From: an uncultured Collinsella sp.
Lineage (GTDB): Bacteria > Actinomycetota > Coriobacteriia > Coriobacteriales > Coriobacteriaceae
Assembly (NCBI GenBank): GCA_900544115.1
Contig: UQTW01000007.1
Location: forward strand, 27,830-91,829
Length of the DNA: 64,000 bases
Direction of reading: 5' to 3'
Shown here: piece by piece, positions 26,213 to 35,489 of the stretch
Position numbering within the stretch: position 1 is the first letter of the stretch
Layout: every line of letters starts with the position of its first letter
Program-made: the position numbers and the translations under genes
Notes under the pieces: generated by a model
The model's database searches: none
Told to the model about the DNA's origin: nothing
Seen by the model: only the letters and a program-made list of their open reading frames with translations

Positions 26213-26757
26213 CTTGTAGGTCCTTCGCCTTTCATCCACACGGGAATCCCGCATACCACTTCGACTGCATGGTCGGCCAGCGCCGCCACGCCCGCGTTCA
26301 CGCGCGCGAGCGCGTGCCTCCATGCCTCGGTCCCTTCATCGTAACGCATCCCATCGGCGAACACGTCGACGGTGACCACCACCGTATACGCAGCGGCCTG
26401 AGCGAGCCGTTCGATGCCTCCGAGTACCTCGCGCGCCGCAGCGTCGGGGTCACGCGGGGACAAGCCGCCTTCCGCGAAGAGCTCGTTCGCAACCAGGTTG
26501 CCCACGTCCTCCAAAAGAAGTGTGCAGCCGCGCGGAAGCCCGGGCGCTGCGGCGCCCACGTCACGCGAGCACTCGAGGGTGGAAAACCCTTTGCCTTCGC
26601 GCAGCGCCCGATGGCGCGCGATGCGGCGGGCGCCCTCTTCCCCGAAGGGCTCCATCGTTGCCAGGTACACGCGAGGGCCGTCGTGCCCGAGGCACAGGGA
26701 CTCGGCGTAGGCGCTCTTGCCGCTCGCAGCGGCGCCGATGACGAGCGTCACCGTCAT
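26209..26757 (-). CDS. cobU: Adenosylcobinamide kinase / adenosylcobinamide-phosphate guanylyltransferase
   Basis: A 182-residue bifunctional enzyme that phosphorylates adenosylcobinamide and then transfers GMP to it. The P-loop IGAAASGKSAYAE is at residues 7-19. The strand YLATMEPF and the helix RIARHRALR with the guanylylated His near 49 follow, then LLLEDVGNLVANELF and VVCGIPVWMKG. Length equals the Salmonella enzyme. The ATG overlaps the cobT stop as ATGA and the stop overlaps cobS, so the three nucleotide-loop genes cobT-cobU-cobS are coupled. Confidence 0.95.
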   Translation of the reverse strand: MTVTLVIGAAASGKSAYAESLCLGHDGPRVYLATMEPFGEEGARRIARHRALREGKGFSTLECSRDVGAAAPGLPRGCTLLLEDVGNLVANELFAEGGLSPRDPDAAAREVLGGIERLAQAAAYTVVVTVDVFADGMRYDEGTEAWRHALARVNAGVAALADHAVEVVCGIPVWMKGEGPTR

Positions 26758-27896
26758 TTCCCGGCCTCGAAATGCTCGTAAGCAGCCATGCCAGTCGCCG
26801 TGAACGTCTTCCCATCCCGGTACACGCGCAGCGCCGAATCCAGAAGGGGCAGATACGCCATGGCGCCCGCGCCCTCGCCCAAGTGCATGCCTGCGTCGAG
26901 GGGCGCCTTTATGCCGAGCTCGCGAAGGAGCTCCCGGCTTGCGGGTTCGCTTGATGCGTGGGTGCCCACGAGGTAGCCCAAGGCGTTGGGGCACAGGCGC
27001 GCCGCGCACAGGGCCGCCGTGCAGGATATGACCCCGTCGAGGAGCGCCGGCGCCTTCGAGACCGCGGCCCCCAGGTAGAAGCCGCACATCGCCGCGATGT
27101 CGAAGCCGCCCACCTTCGAGAGCACGTCGATCGGGTCGGCGGGATCGGGCGAGTTCGCGTCGATAGCGCGCTCGACCACGTCGCGCTTGCGCGCGAGCGA
27201 GGCGTCCGAGAGCCCCGCGCCGCGTCCGACAAGGCTCCGCGCGTCCGCCCGGATGAGCACTGCGGCCACCGCCGCCGAGGTGGTCGTGTTGCCGATGCCC
27301 ATCTCGCCCGCGGCGAGAAGGCGCACGCCGGAGCGGGCAAGCCCGCACGCGACGGCGATTCCGACCTCGATCGCGCGCACGGCCCCATCGCGAGACATAG
27401 CGGAGCCGTGAGCGATGTTGCCGCTCCCCCGCCGCACGTTCGCGCGCACCATGCGCGCGTCTTCTATGCCCCGGGCCATACCCACGTCGACGGGCACGAC
27501 CTCGGCACCCGCGAACGCCGCCATGCGGCAGGCGCTCGCGGCCCCCTCGCACATGTTGCGCGCGACGGCTCGCGTCACATCTTGCCCGCTTTGCGACACG
27601 CCTTCGGCAACGACCCCGTTGTCGGAGAAGAATACCGCGAGCGCACGGGGAAACTCGGCCACCTCGGCGCTCCCCTGAGCTGCGGCGATACACGCGACGG
27701 CGTCTTCAAAGTCGCCCAATCCCCCCAAGGGGTGCGCGATGGAGTCCCACGCGGCGTACGCGGCGGCACGGGCGCACTCGTCTGCGGGCGCGATCCGGGA
27801 AAGCGCGGCTTCGAGCACGGCGCCCGGCGCCGACGAGAACGCGCGCTCGACTTCCTCGCGGATGCAGGCAAGCGCGGTTTCGGTTGCTTCAGCCAT
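26754..27896 (-). CDS. cobT: Nicotinate-nucleotide:dimethylbenzimidazole phosphoribosyltransferase
   Basis: A 380-residue enzyme that activates the lower-ligand base as an alpha-ribotide. Family segments include FFSDNGVVAEGVSQ (usual ADHGV-type motif), GEMGIGNTTTSAAVAA with the conserved phosphate loop, and the end LHLGEGAGA. Here HLGEGAGAMAYLPLLDSAL holds the catalytic Glu. The start ATG has GAGGAGG 4 bases upstream and overlaps the cbiA stop by 8 bases. Since no benzimidazole synthesis genes (bluB, bza) are seen, the base is probably imported or made elsewhere; the actual lower ligand cannot be told. Confidence 0.94.
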   Translation of the reverse strand: MAEATETALACIREEVERAFSSAPGAVLEAALSRIAPADECARAAAYAAWDSIAHPLGGLGDFEDAVACIAAAQGSAEVAEFPRALAVFFSDNGVVAEGVSQSGQDVTRAVARNMCEGAASACRMAAFAGAEVVPVDVGMARGIEDARMVRANVRRGSGNIAHGSAMSRDGAVRAIEVGIAVACGLARSGVRLLAAGEMGIGNTTTSAAVAAVLIRADARSLVGRGAGLSDASLARKRDVVERAIDANSPDPADPIDVLSKVGGFDIAAMCGFYLGAAVSKAPALLDGVISCTAALCAARLCPNALGYLVGTHASSEPASRELLRELGIKAPLDAGMHLGEGAGAMAYLPLLDSALRVYRDGKTFTATGMAAYEHFEAGK

Positions 27897-29271
27897 GCCG
27901 CCTCCTCTCTGCGAACGACGCTGCGGCAGACGCGAACGCGCGCGCAACGTCGGGGTTCGCAGGATAGTACACATGCGGGAAGCCCGCCACCAGGGACGGG
28001 GTGGTCGTCATGCACGGCCAGCCCTTGTCGCGCCGGGGCTTCTGCGCCCAAAAGTCGCCGCCCGGGCAGGTGGACTGCCAGTAGTGGAACTCGTGCGCGC
28101 GGATGCGTGTGCCGCGCGGCCCGTAGAGCCCGTCGCGTTGGGAAGTAAGCTCCACGTACCCGAAATGGGACAGCCTTCCCCCGTTCTCGCTTGCGCCCTC
28201 AAGGGCGCCCGCAACAGGCCAGCGCCGCCCCTCGCTATCGGCGATTTCGCGCTGCAGGTACAGAAACCCACCGCATTCGGCGACCGTCGGCATGCCGGAT
28301 TCCACCGCGCGCCGCACCGCCTCGCGCATCGGCGCGTTCTCGGAGAGCTGCCGCGCATGGAGCTCCGGGTAGCCGCCCCCCAGATAGAGGGCGCTTGTCC
28401 CCCGGGGCAACTCGCTATCACACAGGAGGCTGAAAAAGGCCAGCTCGCAACCCAGATCCTCGAGCGCGCGCAGGTTCTCCTCGTAGTAGAACGAGAACGC
28501 CTCGTCACGTGCGACGGCGACGATGGGCCGCGCTCCCGCGATCGGCTCCAACCGGTAAGGTTCCTCGCGGATATCGGGTGCCGTCGCCGCCATTTCGAGC
28601 AAGCGGTCGACGTCGATGCTCTTTTCCACCAGCTCGGCCATCTTGTCGATGCGCGCGGAGAGCTGCTCGACCTCGTCGGCGGTCACAAGCCCCAGATGCC
28701 GGCTTTCGAGCGAGAACGCCTCGTCGGCGGGGATATTCCCCAAAACCGCGACGCCCGTGTGCTTCTCGATCGCAGGCGCCGCGTAGGCGCAGGCAGCGGC
28801 GCTCGTCTTGTTCAGCACGACGCCGCGCACGTTCGCACAAGGCAGGAACTCGGCGATGCCGCGGATTACGGCGGCGAGCGATAAAGACGCCCCGCGCCCG
28901 TTCACCACTAAAACGACCGGCGTTTCCGTGTCGCGCGCAACCTGGTAGCTGCTCGCGTCGGCCACGCCGGGCGCCATGCCGTCGTAGAAGCCCATGACCC
29001 CCTCGAGCACCGCGATATCCGCGCCCGCGGCGCCGCGTGCGAGCAGGGCGCGCAGCGTCGGGGCGTCGGTGAAGAAGCCGTCTAAGTTGCCCGAGCGCGC
29101 GCCCACGACGCGGCGATGAAAGAGCGGATCAATGTAGTCGGGGCCGCATTTGAAGGCCGCGCATGCGATGCCGCGGCGCGCGAGCGCGCGCAGGAGCGCG
29201 CACGTAACGACCGTCTTGCCGCTCCCGCTCGAGGGCGCAGCGACCATGAAGCGCGGGATGGACGTGCTCAC
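27889..29271 (-). CDS. cbiA: Cobyrinate a,c-diamide synthase
   Basis: A 460-residue glutamine-dependent amidotransferase acting on the a and c carboxylates of cobyrinate. The ATPase domain begins FMVAAPSSGSGKTVVTCALL (P-loop near residues 13-20) and CGPDYIDPLFH. The C-terminal class I-like glutaminase shows YLGGGYPELHA and VAECGGFLYLQ with the nucleophile Cys. The start is GTG 29271, overlapping the cbiET stop as GTGA with a GGAAGG site upstream. It overlaps cobT by 8 bases. Confidence 0.95.
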   Translation of the reverse strand: MSTSIPRFMVAAPSSGSGKTVVTCALLRALARRGIACAAFKCGPDYIDPLFHRRVVGARSGNLDGFFTDAPTLRALLARGAAGADIAVLEGVMGFYDGMAPGVADASSYQVARDTETPVVLVVNGRGASLSLAAVIRGIAEFLPCANVRGVVLNKTSAAACAYAAPAIEKHTGVAVLGNIPADEAFSLESRHLGLVTADEVEQLSARIDKMAELVEKSIDVDRLLEMAATAPDIREEPYRLEPIAGARPIVAVARDEAFSFYYEENLRALEDLGCELAFFSLLCDSELPRGTSALYLGGGYPELHARQLSENAPMREAVRRAVESGMPTVAECGGFLYLQREIADSEGRRWPVAGALEGASENGGRLSHFGYVELTSQRDGLYGPRGTRIRAHEFHYWQSTCPGGDFWAQKPRRDKGWPCMTTTPSLVAGFPHVYYPANPDVARAFASAAASFAERRRHG

Positions 29272-30740
29272 CGGGCACCGCCTTCCCCACCTGCGGCGTT
29301 GCAGTTAGCAAGCGAGACCACCTCAACGGATGGGTTCCCCTCGACAGAGGGGTCCTCCCCGAAAGGCGACTCAGCAAGCGCGCCGACTTCGGCAAGCTCC
29401 TCGGCATCCGCGCTCGCACCGCGCGCACTGACGAGGAACACGGGGTTTTGCGCCTTCATAAGATGGTGCGAGCCTACAGCCTCAGCGCGGGCGGCCGACA
29501 CCTGGCACGCCTCGAACCCCTTAAAGCGCGAACCCGAGAGGAGCGCGCACGCCTCGGTGAGCGTCTCAACGGTGACGCATGGCACGCACAGGCGAACCTG
29601 CGAGTTCTTCTCGAGCGCCGCCTCCACGATGGAGGGAAGCTCGCCCGCGCTCCCGCCGACGAACACGGCGTCGGGGACAGGCAGTTTCGCGAGCGCTTCG
29701 GGGGCGACACCGGGGACCGCATGCACGTTGCCGCACCCGAATGCATCCGCGTTCTCTCGGATGAGCCGCACGCCGGCCGCGTTGCGCTCGACCGCCCATA
29801 CCGACCCCGCTCGCGCGACGAGCGCCGCCTCGATCGACACGCTCCCCGTGCCGGCGCCGACATCCCACACGGTGTCGGTCGCGGTAAGGCGCAGCTTCGC
29901 GAGCGCGACGGCGCGCACCTCCTGCTTGGTCATGGGAACGTCGCCGCGGATGAAGAGCTCGTCGGGAATGCCCGAGGAAGCGTACGGCCAGCGGGAGCTC
30001 GCGGCGCGGGATGCGCCCGCAGAGTCCGCCGCGAAAGAAGCAGCCGCGGGCGCAGACGCGCCGGCCGGCGCCTCGGAGGCTGCGCTAGAGCCCGCAGGCG
30101 ACCCGGCGCAGCCTGCGAACTCGATAAGCATCACGTTCAAGTCGTCGAACGTCTGACCTGCGATTTCACTTGCGGTCGCGCAGGTGATGCGCTCGTCGGG
30201 GTACGACAGGCGCTCGGCCACCGTCACGCGCGCGTCCCCGAAGCCCGCCTGCACAAGCTCGCCCGAAAGCCGCGAGGGGTCTTCCCCGCCCGACGTGGCG
30301 AGGAAGAGCTCACCTGCGCGCTCGGCCTCGGCCACGATGTCGCACGCCACGCCGTGAGCGCTCGCGAAGCGCCAATCCTGCCATGGACGCGCGAGGCGCG
30401 CGGCGAGATACGACGCTGAGCTTATGCCGGGAATGACGCGCACGTCCACCTGCGCGTCGCCGGAGAGCGCCTCCACCAGGCGGCGCGCGCCGCTGAACAG
30501 CCCCACATCGCCCGTCATCACGACCACGGCGCGCTGCCACGACGCAGCATCGGTGAGCGCGGCGACGATGTCCGCCGTCTTCACGAGCTCGCATCTCACC
30601 ACGTCGGGCGGCACGTCGATGCTGACAAGCGCGCGATGAGCGCCGATGACCACGTCGGCGATGTCGATCGCGTCGAGCGCCGCGCGCGAGAGCAAGTCGG
30701 GGTTTCCGGGCCCCGCCCCGATGATCGTTACCTTTCGCAT
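29268..30740 (-). CDS. cbiET: Precorrin-6Y C5,15-methyltransferase (decarboxylating), CbiE-CbiT fusion
   Basis: A 490-residue fusion equal to CobL. Residues 1-195 are CbiE, a tetrapyrrole methylase beginning MRKVTIIGAGPGNPDLLSR, which methylates C5. Residues 250-440 are CbiT, a Rossmann methyltransferase with WDVGAGTGSVSIEAAL that methylates C15 and decarboxylates ring C. Between them lies an unusually Ala/Ser/Gly/Pro-rich linker of about 45 residues (about 205-245). The start ATG 30740 follows GGGAG and overlaps the cbiH stop by 13 bases. It works after CbiJ on the reduced precorrin-6 intermediate. Confidence 0.94.
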   Translation of the reverse strand: MRKVTIIGAGPGNPDLLSRAALDAIDIADVVIGAHRALVSIDVPPDVVRCELVKTADIVAALTDAASWQRAVVVMTGDVGLFSGARRLVEALSGDAQVDVRVIPGISSASYLAARLARPWQDWRFASAHGVACDIVAEAERAGELFLATSGGEDPSRLSGELVQAGFGDARVTVAERLSYPDERITCATASEIAGQTFDDLNVMLIEFAGCAGSPAGSSAASEAPAGASAPAAASFAADSAGASRAASSRWPYASSGIPDELFIRGDVPMTKQEVRAVALAKLRLTATDTVWDVGAGTGSVSIEAALVARAGSVWAVERNAAGVRLIRENADAFGCGNVHAVPGVAPEALAKLPVPDAVFVGGSAGELPSIVEAALEKNSQVRLCVPCVTVETLTEACALLSGSRFKGFEACQVSAARAEAVGSHHLMKAQNPVFLVSARGASADAEELAEVGALAESPFGEDPSVEGNPSVEVVSLANCNAAGGEGGAR

Positions 30741-31471
30741 GGAATCTCCCGATACCCGCGCGGCGTGACCATACGGCCGCCTACGCGCTTCGTGTCCGCG
30801 TTGCCGACGAACACGGTGGTGAACATGTCGGCGTCGAACTCCCCCAGCTCGGAGAGCCTGCACATGCCCGACTGCTGCCCCTCGCGCCCGATGTTGCATA
30901 CCCAGCCGCAGAGCGTGTCGGGGGCCTTCCATTCGAGCATAATCTTCGCCGCGCGCGAGAGCCTGTCGGCGCGCTTTCTGCTGCGCGGGTTGTACAAACA
31001 GATGCAGAAGTCGGCGCTCGCCACGGCGGCGAGCCTGCGCTCGATGACCTCCCACGGCGTGAGCAGGTCGGAGAGCGACACGACCGCGAAGTCGTGGGCA
31101 AGCGGGGCGCCGAGCACCGCCGACCCGCTCTGAGCCGCGGTGGCCCCGGCGATAACTTCCACGTCTACATCGGGGTAGTCCTCAGCAAGCTCCAGCACGG
31201 GGCTCGCCATGCCGTACACGCCCGCGTCACCGCTGCACACGAGCGCCACGGCTTCTCCGCTCTGCGCGCGCGAAAGCGCCAGGCGGCACCGTTCGACCTC
31301 GTGCATCATCGGCGTTGCGAGATGCGCCGCGTCGGGCACGGCGGCGAGCGCGAGCTCCACGTATTTCGTGTACCCCACAACGATGTCGGCCGCCTCGAGC
31401 GCGCGCCGAGCCGCAATCGTCATGCCGTCGGGGCCGCCCGGGCCGATCCCCACCACGAAGAGCTTTCCCAT
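30728..31471 (-). CDS. cbiH: Precorrin-3B C17-methyltransferase
   Basis: A 247-residue tetrapyrrole methylase of the ring-contracting step, methylating C17 of cobalt-precorrin-3. The start reads MGKLFVVGIGPGGPDGMT, with VCSGDAGVYGMASPVLEL and VGYTKYVEL further on, all typical of CbiH/CobJ. Two starts are possible: GTG 31474 and ATG 31471; the ATG is preferred because AAGGAG is then 5 bases away rather than 2. It overlaps the cbiG stop by one base. No CbiG fusion is present, unlike in some anaerobes. Confidence 0.94.
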   Translation of the reverse strand: MGKLFVVGIGPGGPDGMTIAARRALEAADIVVGYTKYVELALAAVPDAAHLATPMMHEVERCRLALSRAQSGEAVALVCSGDAGVYGMASPVLELAEDYPDVDVEVIAGATAAQSGSAVLGAPLAHDFAVVSLSDLLTPWEVIERRLAAVASADFCICLYNPRSRKRADRLSRAAKIMLEWKAPDTLCGWVCNIGREGQQSGMCRLSELGEFDADMFTTVFVGNADTKRVGGRMVTPRGYREIPCER

Positions 31472-32604
31472 CACCGCTCCTTAAACGAAAGTTCGATAGT
31501 TACCTTGGAAAACGCGACGGTCACGCCGCCGTGAGCGAGCTTCGGGAAGATAAGTTTGCCCCCGTCCGCGAGCGCCGCGCGCTCGCACACGTTGTCGACC
31601 CCCACCGTCGCGCGCACGAAATCAGATGGCGAAACGCTGCCTTCGACCTGCGACAACTCCTCTGCGGAATACGTCGCGAGCGGGATATTGCGCGCGCGGC
31701 AGAAGGCGAGCAGACCCTCCTCGTGCGCCTTTACGTCGATCGTCGCCGCCTCGCGCACGGCCGAAGGCGAGATACCCGCCTGCCCGCACGCGAGAAGAAA
31801 CGCCTCCCCGATCGCTTCGGCGCACGCACCGCGACGGCACCCTATGCCCGCAACGATGCAGGGCACGACAAGGCGAAGCGACTCCGGCGCAGGCGCCTGC
31901 GCCCGCACGCCCGCCGGCTTCCCCGTCTCGCCGGCGGGCACGACCTCGCCCGTTGTCTCCGCCGCGCGAACGGACGCACCTGCATTCGCGCCAGCGAACG
32001 GCGACACGACGATATCGGCCCGAGCGCGGTCGGACGCAAAGTCAACCCCCTCAGGCGGCTGTCCCGAAATCGGCATGTCGGAATAGAGCGCCACGCGCCC
32101 GCCCGAAAGCAGCCGCGCCGACACTCGCTTGATGGCCTCGGGATTCGAAACGGCGAGCCCCGCACGGCGCGCCCACGTATCCACCGCCCACACGCCGCGG
32201 ACGTCGGTCGCCGTGGTGATGACGGGGATGGCCCCTGCCGCGCGTGCCACAGTTTGCGCAAGCTCGTTCGCACCGCCCAAATGCCCCGACAAAAGCGAGA
32301 CGGCAAAGCGCCCCGCCTCGTCGATGGCCACAACCGCGGGATCGTTTGCCTTCGAGGCGACATACGGCGCGATCGCCCGCACGGCGATGCCCGCCGCGCC
32401 CACGAACAGAAGCGCGTCCGACGCTTCCCACGCGAGCGCCGTCCATGCGCGCAGGTCGGCCTTCCCCTCGCCGAACCCGCGCGAAACGGAAACGTCCCAG
32501 CCAGGGTCATCTTCACCTGTCTGCGCACAATCGGAAAGCGCGCGTGCGGTGCGCTCCGCCAACGCATGCCCCCTCTCGGTGAACGCTATGCAGGAAACCC
32601 TCAT
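31471..32604 (-). CDS. cbiG: Cobalt-precorrin-5A hydrolase
   Basis: A 377-residue enzyme that opens the delta-lactone of cobalt-precorrin-5A and releases acetaldehyde, a step confined to the anaerobic, early-cobalt pathway. The N-terminal half contains LLFVGAAGIAVRAIAPYV and AVSLLSGHLGGANEL, and the C-terminal CbiG_C domain shows VAGIGCRRGACAEAI and ATIDVKAHEEGLL. About 25 residues of Ala/Gly-rich linker join the two. It begins directly before the cbiL stop codon and is preceded by no spacer. Its presence, with cbiD and cbiK, identifies this cluster as the oxygen-independent route. Confidence 0.94.
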   Translation of the reverse strand: MRVSCIAFTERGHALAERTARALSDCAQTGEDDPGWDVSVSRGFGEGKADLRAWTALAWEASDALLFVGAAGIAVRAIAPYVASKANDPAVVAIDEAGRFAVSLLSGHLGGANELAQTVARAAGAIPVITTATDVRGVWAVDTWARRAGLAVSNPEAIKRVSARLLSGGRVALYSDMPISGQPPEGVDFASDRARADIVVSPFAGANAGASVRAAETTGEVVPAGETGKPAGVRAQAPAPESLRLVVPCIVAGIGCRRGACAEAIGEAFLLACGQAGISPSAVREAATIDVKAHEEGLLAFCRARNIPLATYSAEELSQVEGSVSPSDFVRATVGVDNVCERAALADGGKLIFPKLAHGGVTVAFSKVTIELSFKER

Positions 32605-33294
32605 CTAGCGCACCACCATCGTCGAGAAGTAGCTGCCCCGATCGGGCACATCGTCGAGCGAGCGGTACACGCGCTCGCCCGGAAGCCCACAGTCCTCTAC
32701 GAGCTCGGCACCGTCGAAGGCGCCCTCCTCGCGAAGGATGCGCTTCGTGTCCGCAAGCGAGCGGCGCGCCTTCATGACCACCTTCGTCCCCGGCCAGCCG
32801 ATTGCGCGGCGCACGTCGTCGTAGCCGCCGGGCACGATGTGCAGAGGCAACGACATCTCGGGCGTGAGGTCGCGCTCGAGCGCTGCGGCGACCGCGCAGA
32901 AGCTCGGCACGCCGGGAATGGCGCGCGCCTCGAACCCGCGGGCGCGCACGTCGGGCGCTATGCGCTGGAAGGTGGCGTAGATGCTTGGGTCCCCCAGGTT
33001 CAGCAGCGCGACGTCGCGGGCCGCATCCAGGTGCGCGACAAGCTCGTGAACAAGCGAGGCATGCTCGGCCGCGCGGCGCTCGGCGTCGCGCGTCATCGAG
33101 AATCGCACGGGGATCACCGTCTTGCCTGTAAGGTCGACGGCGCCGCGCACAATGTCAAGCGCGACCATGACCCCGTCCGCCGTTTGCGGTGCGGCGATGA
33201 CCGGACACGATTCGATTGTGCGGACGGCCTTGATCGTGAGCAGCTCGGGGTCGCCAGGCCCCGTGCCCACCCCGTACAGCACGCCTTTACTCAT
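32605..33294 (-). CDS. cbiL: Precorrin-2 C20-methyltransferase
   Basis: A 229-residue tetrapyrrole methylase that adds the C20 methyl group, the first methylation specific to corrins. It begins MSKGVLYGVGTGPGDPELLT and shows VALLNLGDPSIYATFQ and GVPSFCAVAA, typical of CbiL/CobI. ATG 33294 was chosen because it gives the family N-terminus; it overlaps the cbiD stop region by 8 bases. The longer upstream frame lies inside cbiD. Confidence 0.94.
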   Translation of the reverse strand: MSKGVLYGVGTGPGDPELLTIKAVRTIESCPVIAAPQTADGVMVALDIVRGAVDLTGKTVIPVRFSMTRDAERRAAEHASLVHELVAHLDAARDVALLNLGDPSIYATFQRIAPDVRARGFEARAIPGVPSFCAVAAALERDLTPEMSLPLHIVPGGYDDVRRAIGWPGTKVVMKARRSLADTKRILREEGAFDGAELVEDCGLPGERVYRSLDDVPDRGSYFSTMVVR

Positions 33295-34471
33295 ACGTCG
33301 CCCCCAATTCCCCGATAACAGCATCGGCGCCCGACGTGCGGAAAAGCTCGCGGCGCCCGGCGTCGAACACGACCGCGGCGATGTCGCATGCGCCCGCCGC
33401 GCGGCGGCGCAACCTGTCCTCGATTGCCGCAGCGAGCGAGGCGCGCACAGCGTCCCCCACGCCAGCGGCCTCGATTACCTCAAGCGCCGTCGTGGTCGTG
33501 ACCGACGACATGATCTCGTGCACGGTCTTCGCGCCCGCGCCGGCCAAGGCCGCGTGGGCGGCCAGAATCTCCGCGCGGCAGTCGGCGGTACGCGAATGGG
33601 TGTCCATGATGCCGCCCGCGACCTTCACCAGCTTGCCGATGTGTCCCACAAGAAGGACATTGGTAAATCCCTCGCGAACGCAGCAATCAATCGCATCGCC
33701 CACAAAGTTGGAAATGAAGACCACCGGCGCACCGTTTAGATGGAAATGCCCCGAGATGAACTGCGCGCCGTAGTTGCCGGGCGTGAGCACGACTCCGCGC
33801 CGCCCCATAGCCGCATGCTGCCGGATCTCGAGCTCGATGCTGTCGCGCAAGGCAGCGAGGCTGCGCGGCTCGACGATGCCCGTCGTGCCCAGGATGGAGA
33901 TGCCGTCCTCTATCCCCAGGTGCGGGTTGAAGGTCTTTTCGGCAAGGGCAACACCCTCGGGTACCGAAATCGTCACAGCAATATTTCCAGAAAAGCCGTG
34001 CGCGGCGCACACCTCGCGCACCGCCGAAGTGATCATCGCGCGCGGCGTCGCGTTGATAGCGGCCGACCCCACCGGCTGCTCGAGCCCGGGCAACGTCACG
34101 CGCCCCACGCCCACGCCGCCATCGACGGAAACTTCCGATTCGCGCGCGGGCACGCCCTTGCTGCCCGCAGCGCCCGTGCCCGACCCCGCATGTTCCACGC
34201 GCGCGTACACGAGCACGCCGTCGGTCACATCGGCATCGTCGCCTGCGTCCTTTCGCACGGCGCACTGGGCGCACCCCTCGCCGATACATGCGTCAACCAC
34301 GTCCGTCTCGACAGGCAGCCCGCCGGGGGTGACGATCGACACGCGGCCGACGGGCTTTCGTGACAAGAGCATCTCGCAGGCCGCCTTCGCCGCGAGCGCG
34401 GCGCAGCTCCCCGTGGTGTAGCCGCAGCGCAGGCGGGTCGTCCCGGTATATATGTAGTGCTCGAAGGCCAC
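33287..34471 (-). CDS. cbiD: Cobalt-precorrin-5B C1-methyltransferase
   Basis: A 394-residue SAM-dependent methyltransferase of the anaerobic pathway that methylates C1. The N-terminus contains the family mark RLRCGYTTGSCAALAAKAA at about residues 13-31, and later GILGTTGIVEP-type sequence (ISILGTTGIVEPRS), and LLVGHIGKLVKVAGG. The GTG start at 34471 lies one base after the cbiF stop and is preceded by AAAGGCGAG; no ATG fits. A Gly/Ala-rich insertion (about 105-130) is present. CbiD is a marker of the early-cobalt route. Confidence 0.94.
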   Translation of the reverse strand: MAFEHYIYTGTTRLRCGYTTGSCAALAAKAACEMLLSRKPVGRVSIVTPGGLPVETDVVDACIGEGCAQCAVRKDAGDDADVTDGVLVYARVEHAGSGTGAAGSKGVPARESEVSVDGGVGVGRVTLPGLEQPVGSAAINATPRAMITSAVREVCAAHGFSGNIAVTISVPEGVALAEKTFNPHLGIEDGISILGTTGIVEPRSLAALRDSIELEIRQHAAMGRRGVVLTPGNYGAQFISGHFHLNGAPVVFISNFVGDAIDCCVREGFTNVLLVGHIGKLVKVAGGIMDTHSRTADCRAEILAAHAALAGAGAKTVHEIMSSVTTTTALEVIEAAGVGDAVRASLAAAIEDRLRRRAAGACDIAAVVFDAGRRELFRTSGADAVIGELGATYE

Positions 34472-34472
34472 G

Positions 34473-35264
34473 CTAGCTGCTCGCCTTTCGATACCCCGTG
34501 GCAAACGAAGGGTCGTAAAGCTTGCTGCGCTCGTACGACTCCGCTTGCGCGCCGTTGTGCGCAAGCCCGCCACGAGCTCCGAGCACGCGGCCCACCACCA
34601 CGAGCGCCGTGCGGTCGATGCCCTCTCGCGCGCCCGCATCGGCGAGCGTGCCCACTGTGCAGCGCACCACGCGCTCCTCAGGCCAGGTCGCCTTGTACAC
34701 GAGCGCCGCCGGCTCGTCGGAGCTGCGGCCCGCGGCCAAAAGCTCGGCGGAAAGCTCGGCGAGCATACCCGAGCTCAGGAAGATGACCATAGTCGAGCCG
34801 CTTTCCGCCATGGTGCGCATGCCCTCGCCCGCGGGCATGGGGGTACGTCCGGAAAGCCGCGTGATCACGACCGACTGGCTGATTCCCGGCAGCGTGTATT
34901 CCTGGCGAAGCGCCGCCGCGGCACCGCAAAAGCTCGACACGCCGGGCACCACCTCGTAGTCCACGCCGCGCGCGTCGAGCGCGTCCATCTGCTCCTGGAT
35001 GGCGCCGTACAGGCACGGGTCGCCCGTGTGCAGGCGCACCACTTCCTCGCCCCGCGCATCTGCCGCGCACATCACGTCGAGCACTTCCTCCAAGGTCATG
35101 TGCGCGCTGTCGTAGACGACGCAGGATTCCTTGCACTCGGCGAGCAGCTCGGGATTCACAAGGCTTCCCGCCCAAACGACTACGTCGGCCGCGCGCAGAA
35201 GGCGCGCCCCGCGCAGCGTGATAAGGTCGGCGGCGCCCGAGCCTGCGCCAACGATATGAATCAT
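34473..35264 (-). CDS. cbiF: Precorrin-4 C11-methyltransferase
   Basis: A 263-residue tetrapyrrole methylase, first gene of the seventeen-gene minus-strand operon. It begins MIHIVGAGSGAADLITLRGA and contains VVWAGSLVNPELL and VRLHTGDPCLYGAI, typical of CbiF/CobM, which methylates C11. ATG 35264 was chosen because AAGGGAAGG lies about 5 bases upstream. The 35-residue C-terminal tail (LAHNGAQAESYERSKLYDP) is somewhat long. Transcription of the operon should start in the 190 bases between this gene and the riboswitch of the divergent operon. Confidence 0.94.
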   Translation of the reverse strand: MIHIVGAGSGAADLITLRGARLLRAADVVVWAGSLVNPELLAECKESCVVYDSAHMTLEEVLDVMCAADARGEEVVRLHTGDPCLYGAIQEQMDALDARGVDYEVVPGVSSFCGAAAALRQEYTLPGISQSVVITRLSGRTPMPAGEGMRTMAESGSTMVIFLSSGMLAELSAELLAAGRSSDEPAALVYKATWPEERVVRCTVGTLADAGAREGIDRTALVVVGRVLGARGGLAHNGAQAESYERSKLYDPSFATGYRKASS

Positions 35265-35474
35265 CCGAGCCTTCCCTTCCCGTTTCTCATCGCAACCGTT
35301 TACGCCGCCATTCGCGCAGCGGGCAAAACACGGCGCCTGCGGCAGCAATCGGCGCAAATACGCAGGCAGGAGGCGCAATGCCGCCCGCGCTGGCTTTGAC
35401 ACGTTCACAAGTGCCCACTATCATAGTAAAAGTTTCGGCAACGAGCATATGACAATCGGATAAAAGGAAATGAC
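35265..35474. other. Divergent promoter region between cbiF and the riboswitch
   Basis: About 210 bases with no supported gene. A TATGAT (minus strand, near 35424-35429) is a possible -10 for the cbiF operon, but I see no good -35 at the proper spacing. I do not see a second cobalamin aptamer on the minus strand, so control of the long operon is not explained by sequence alone. Confidence 0.35.
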
Positions 35475-35489
35475 CGGCGCGGCGCCTGC

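Noticed and set aside
31315..33318. 667-codon open frame on the plus strand
   Set aside because: Opposite cbiH, cbiG and cbiL; Arg/His-rich composition typical of antisense in high-GC DNA.
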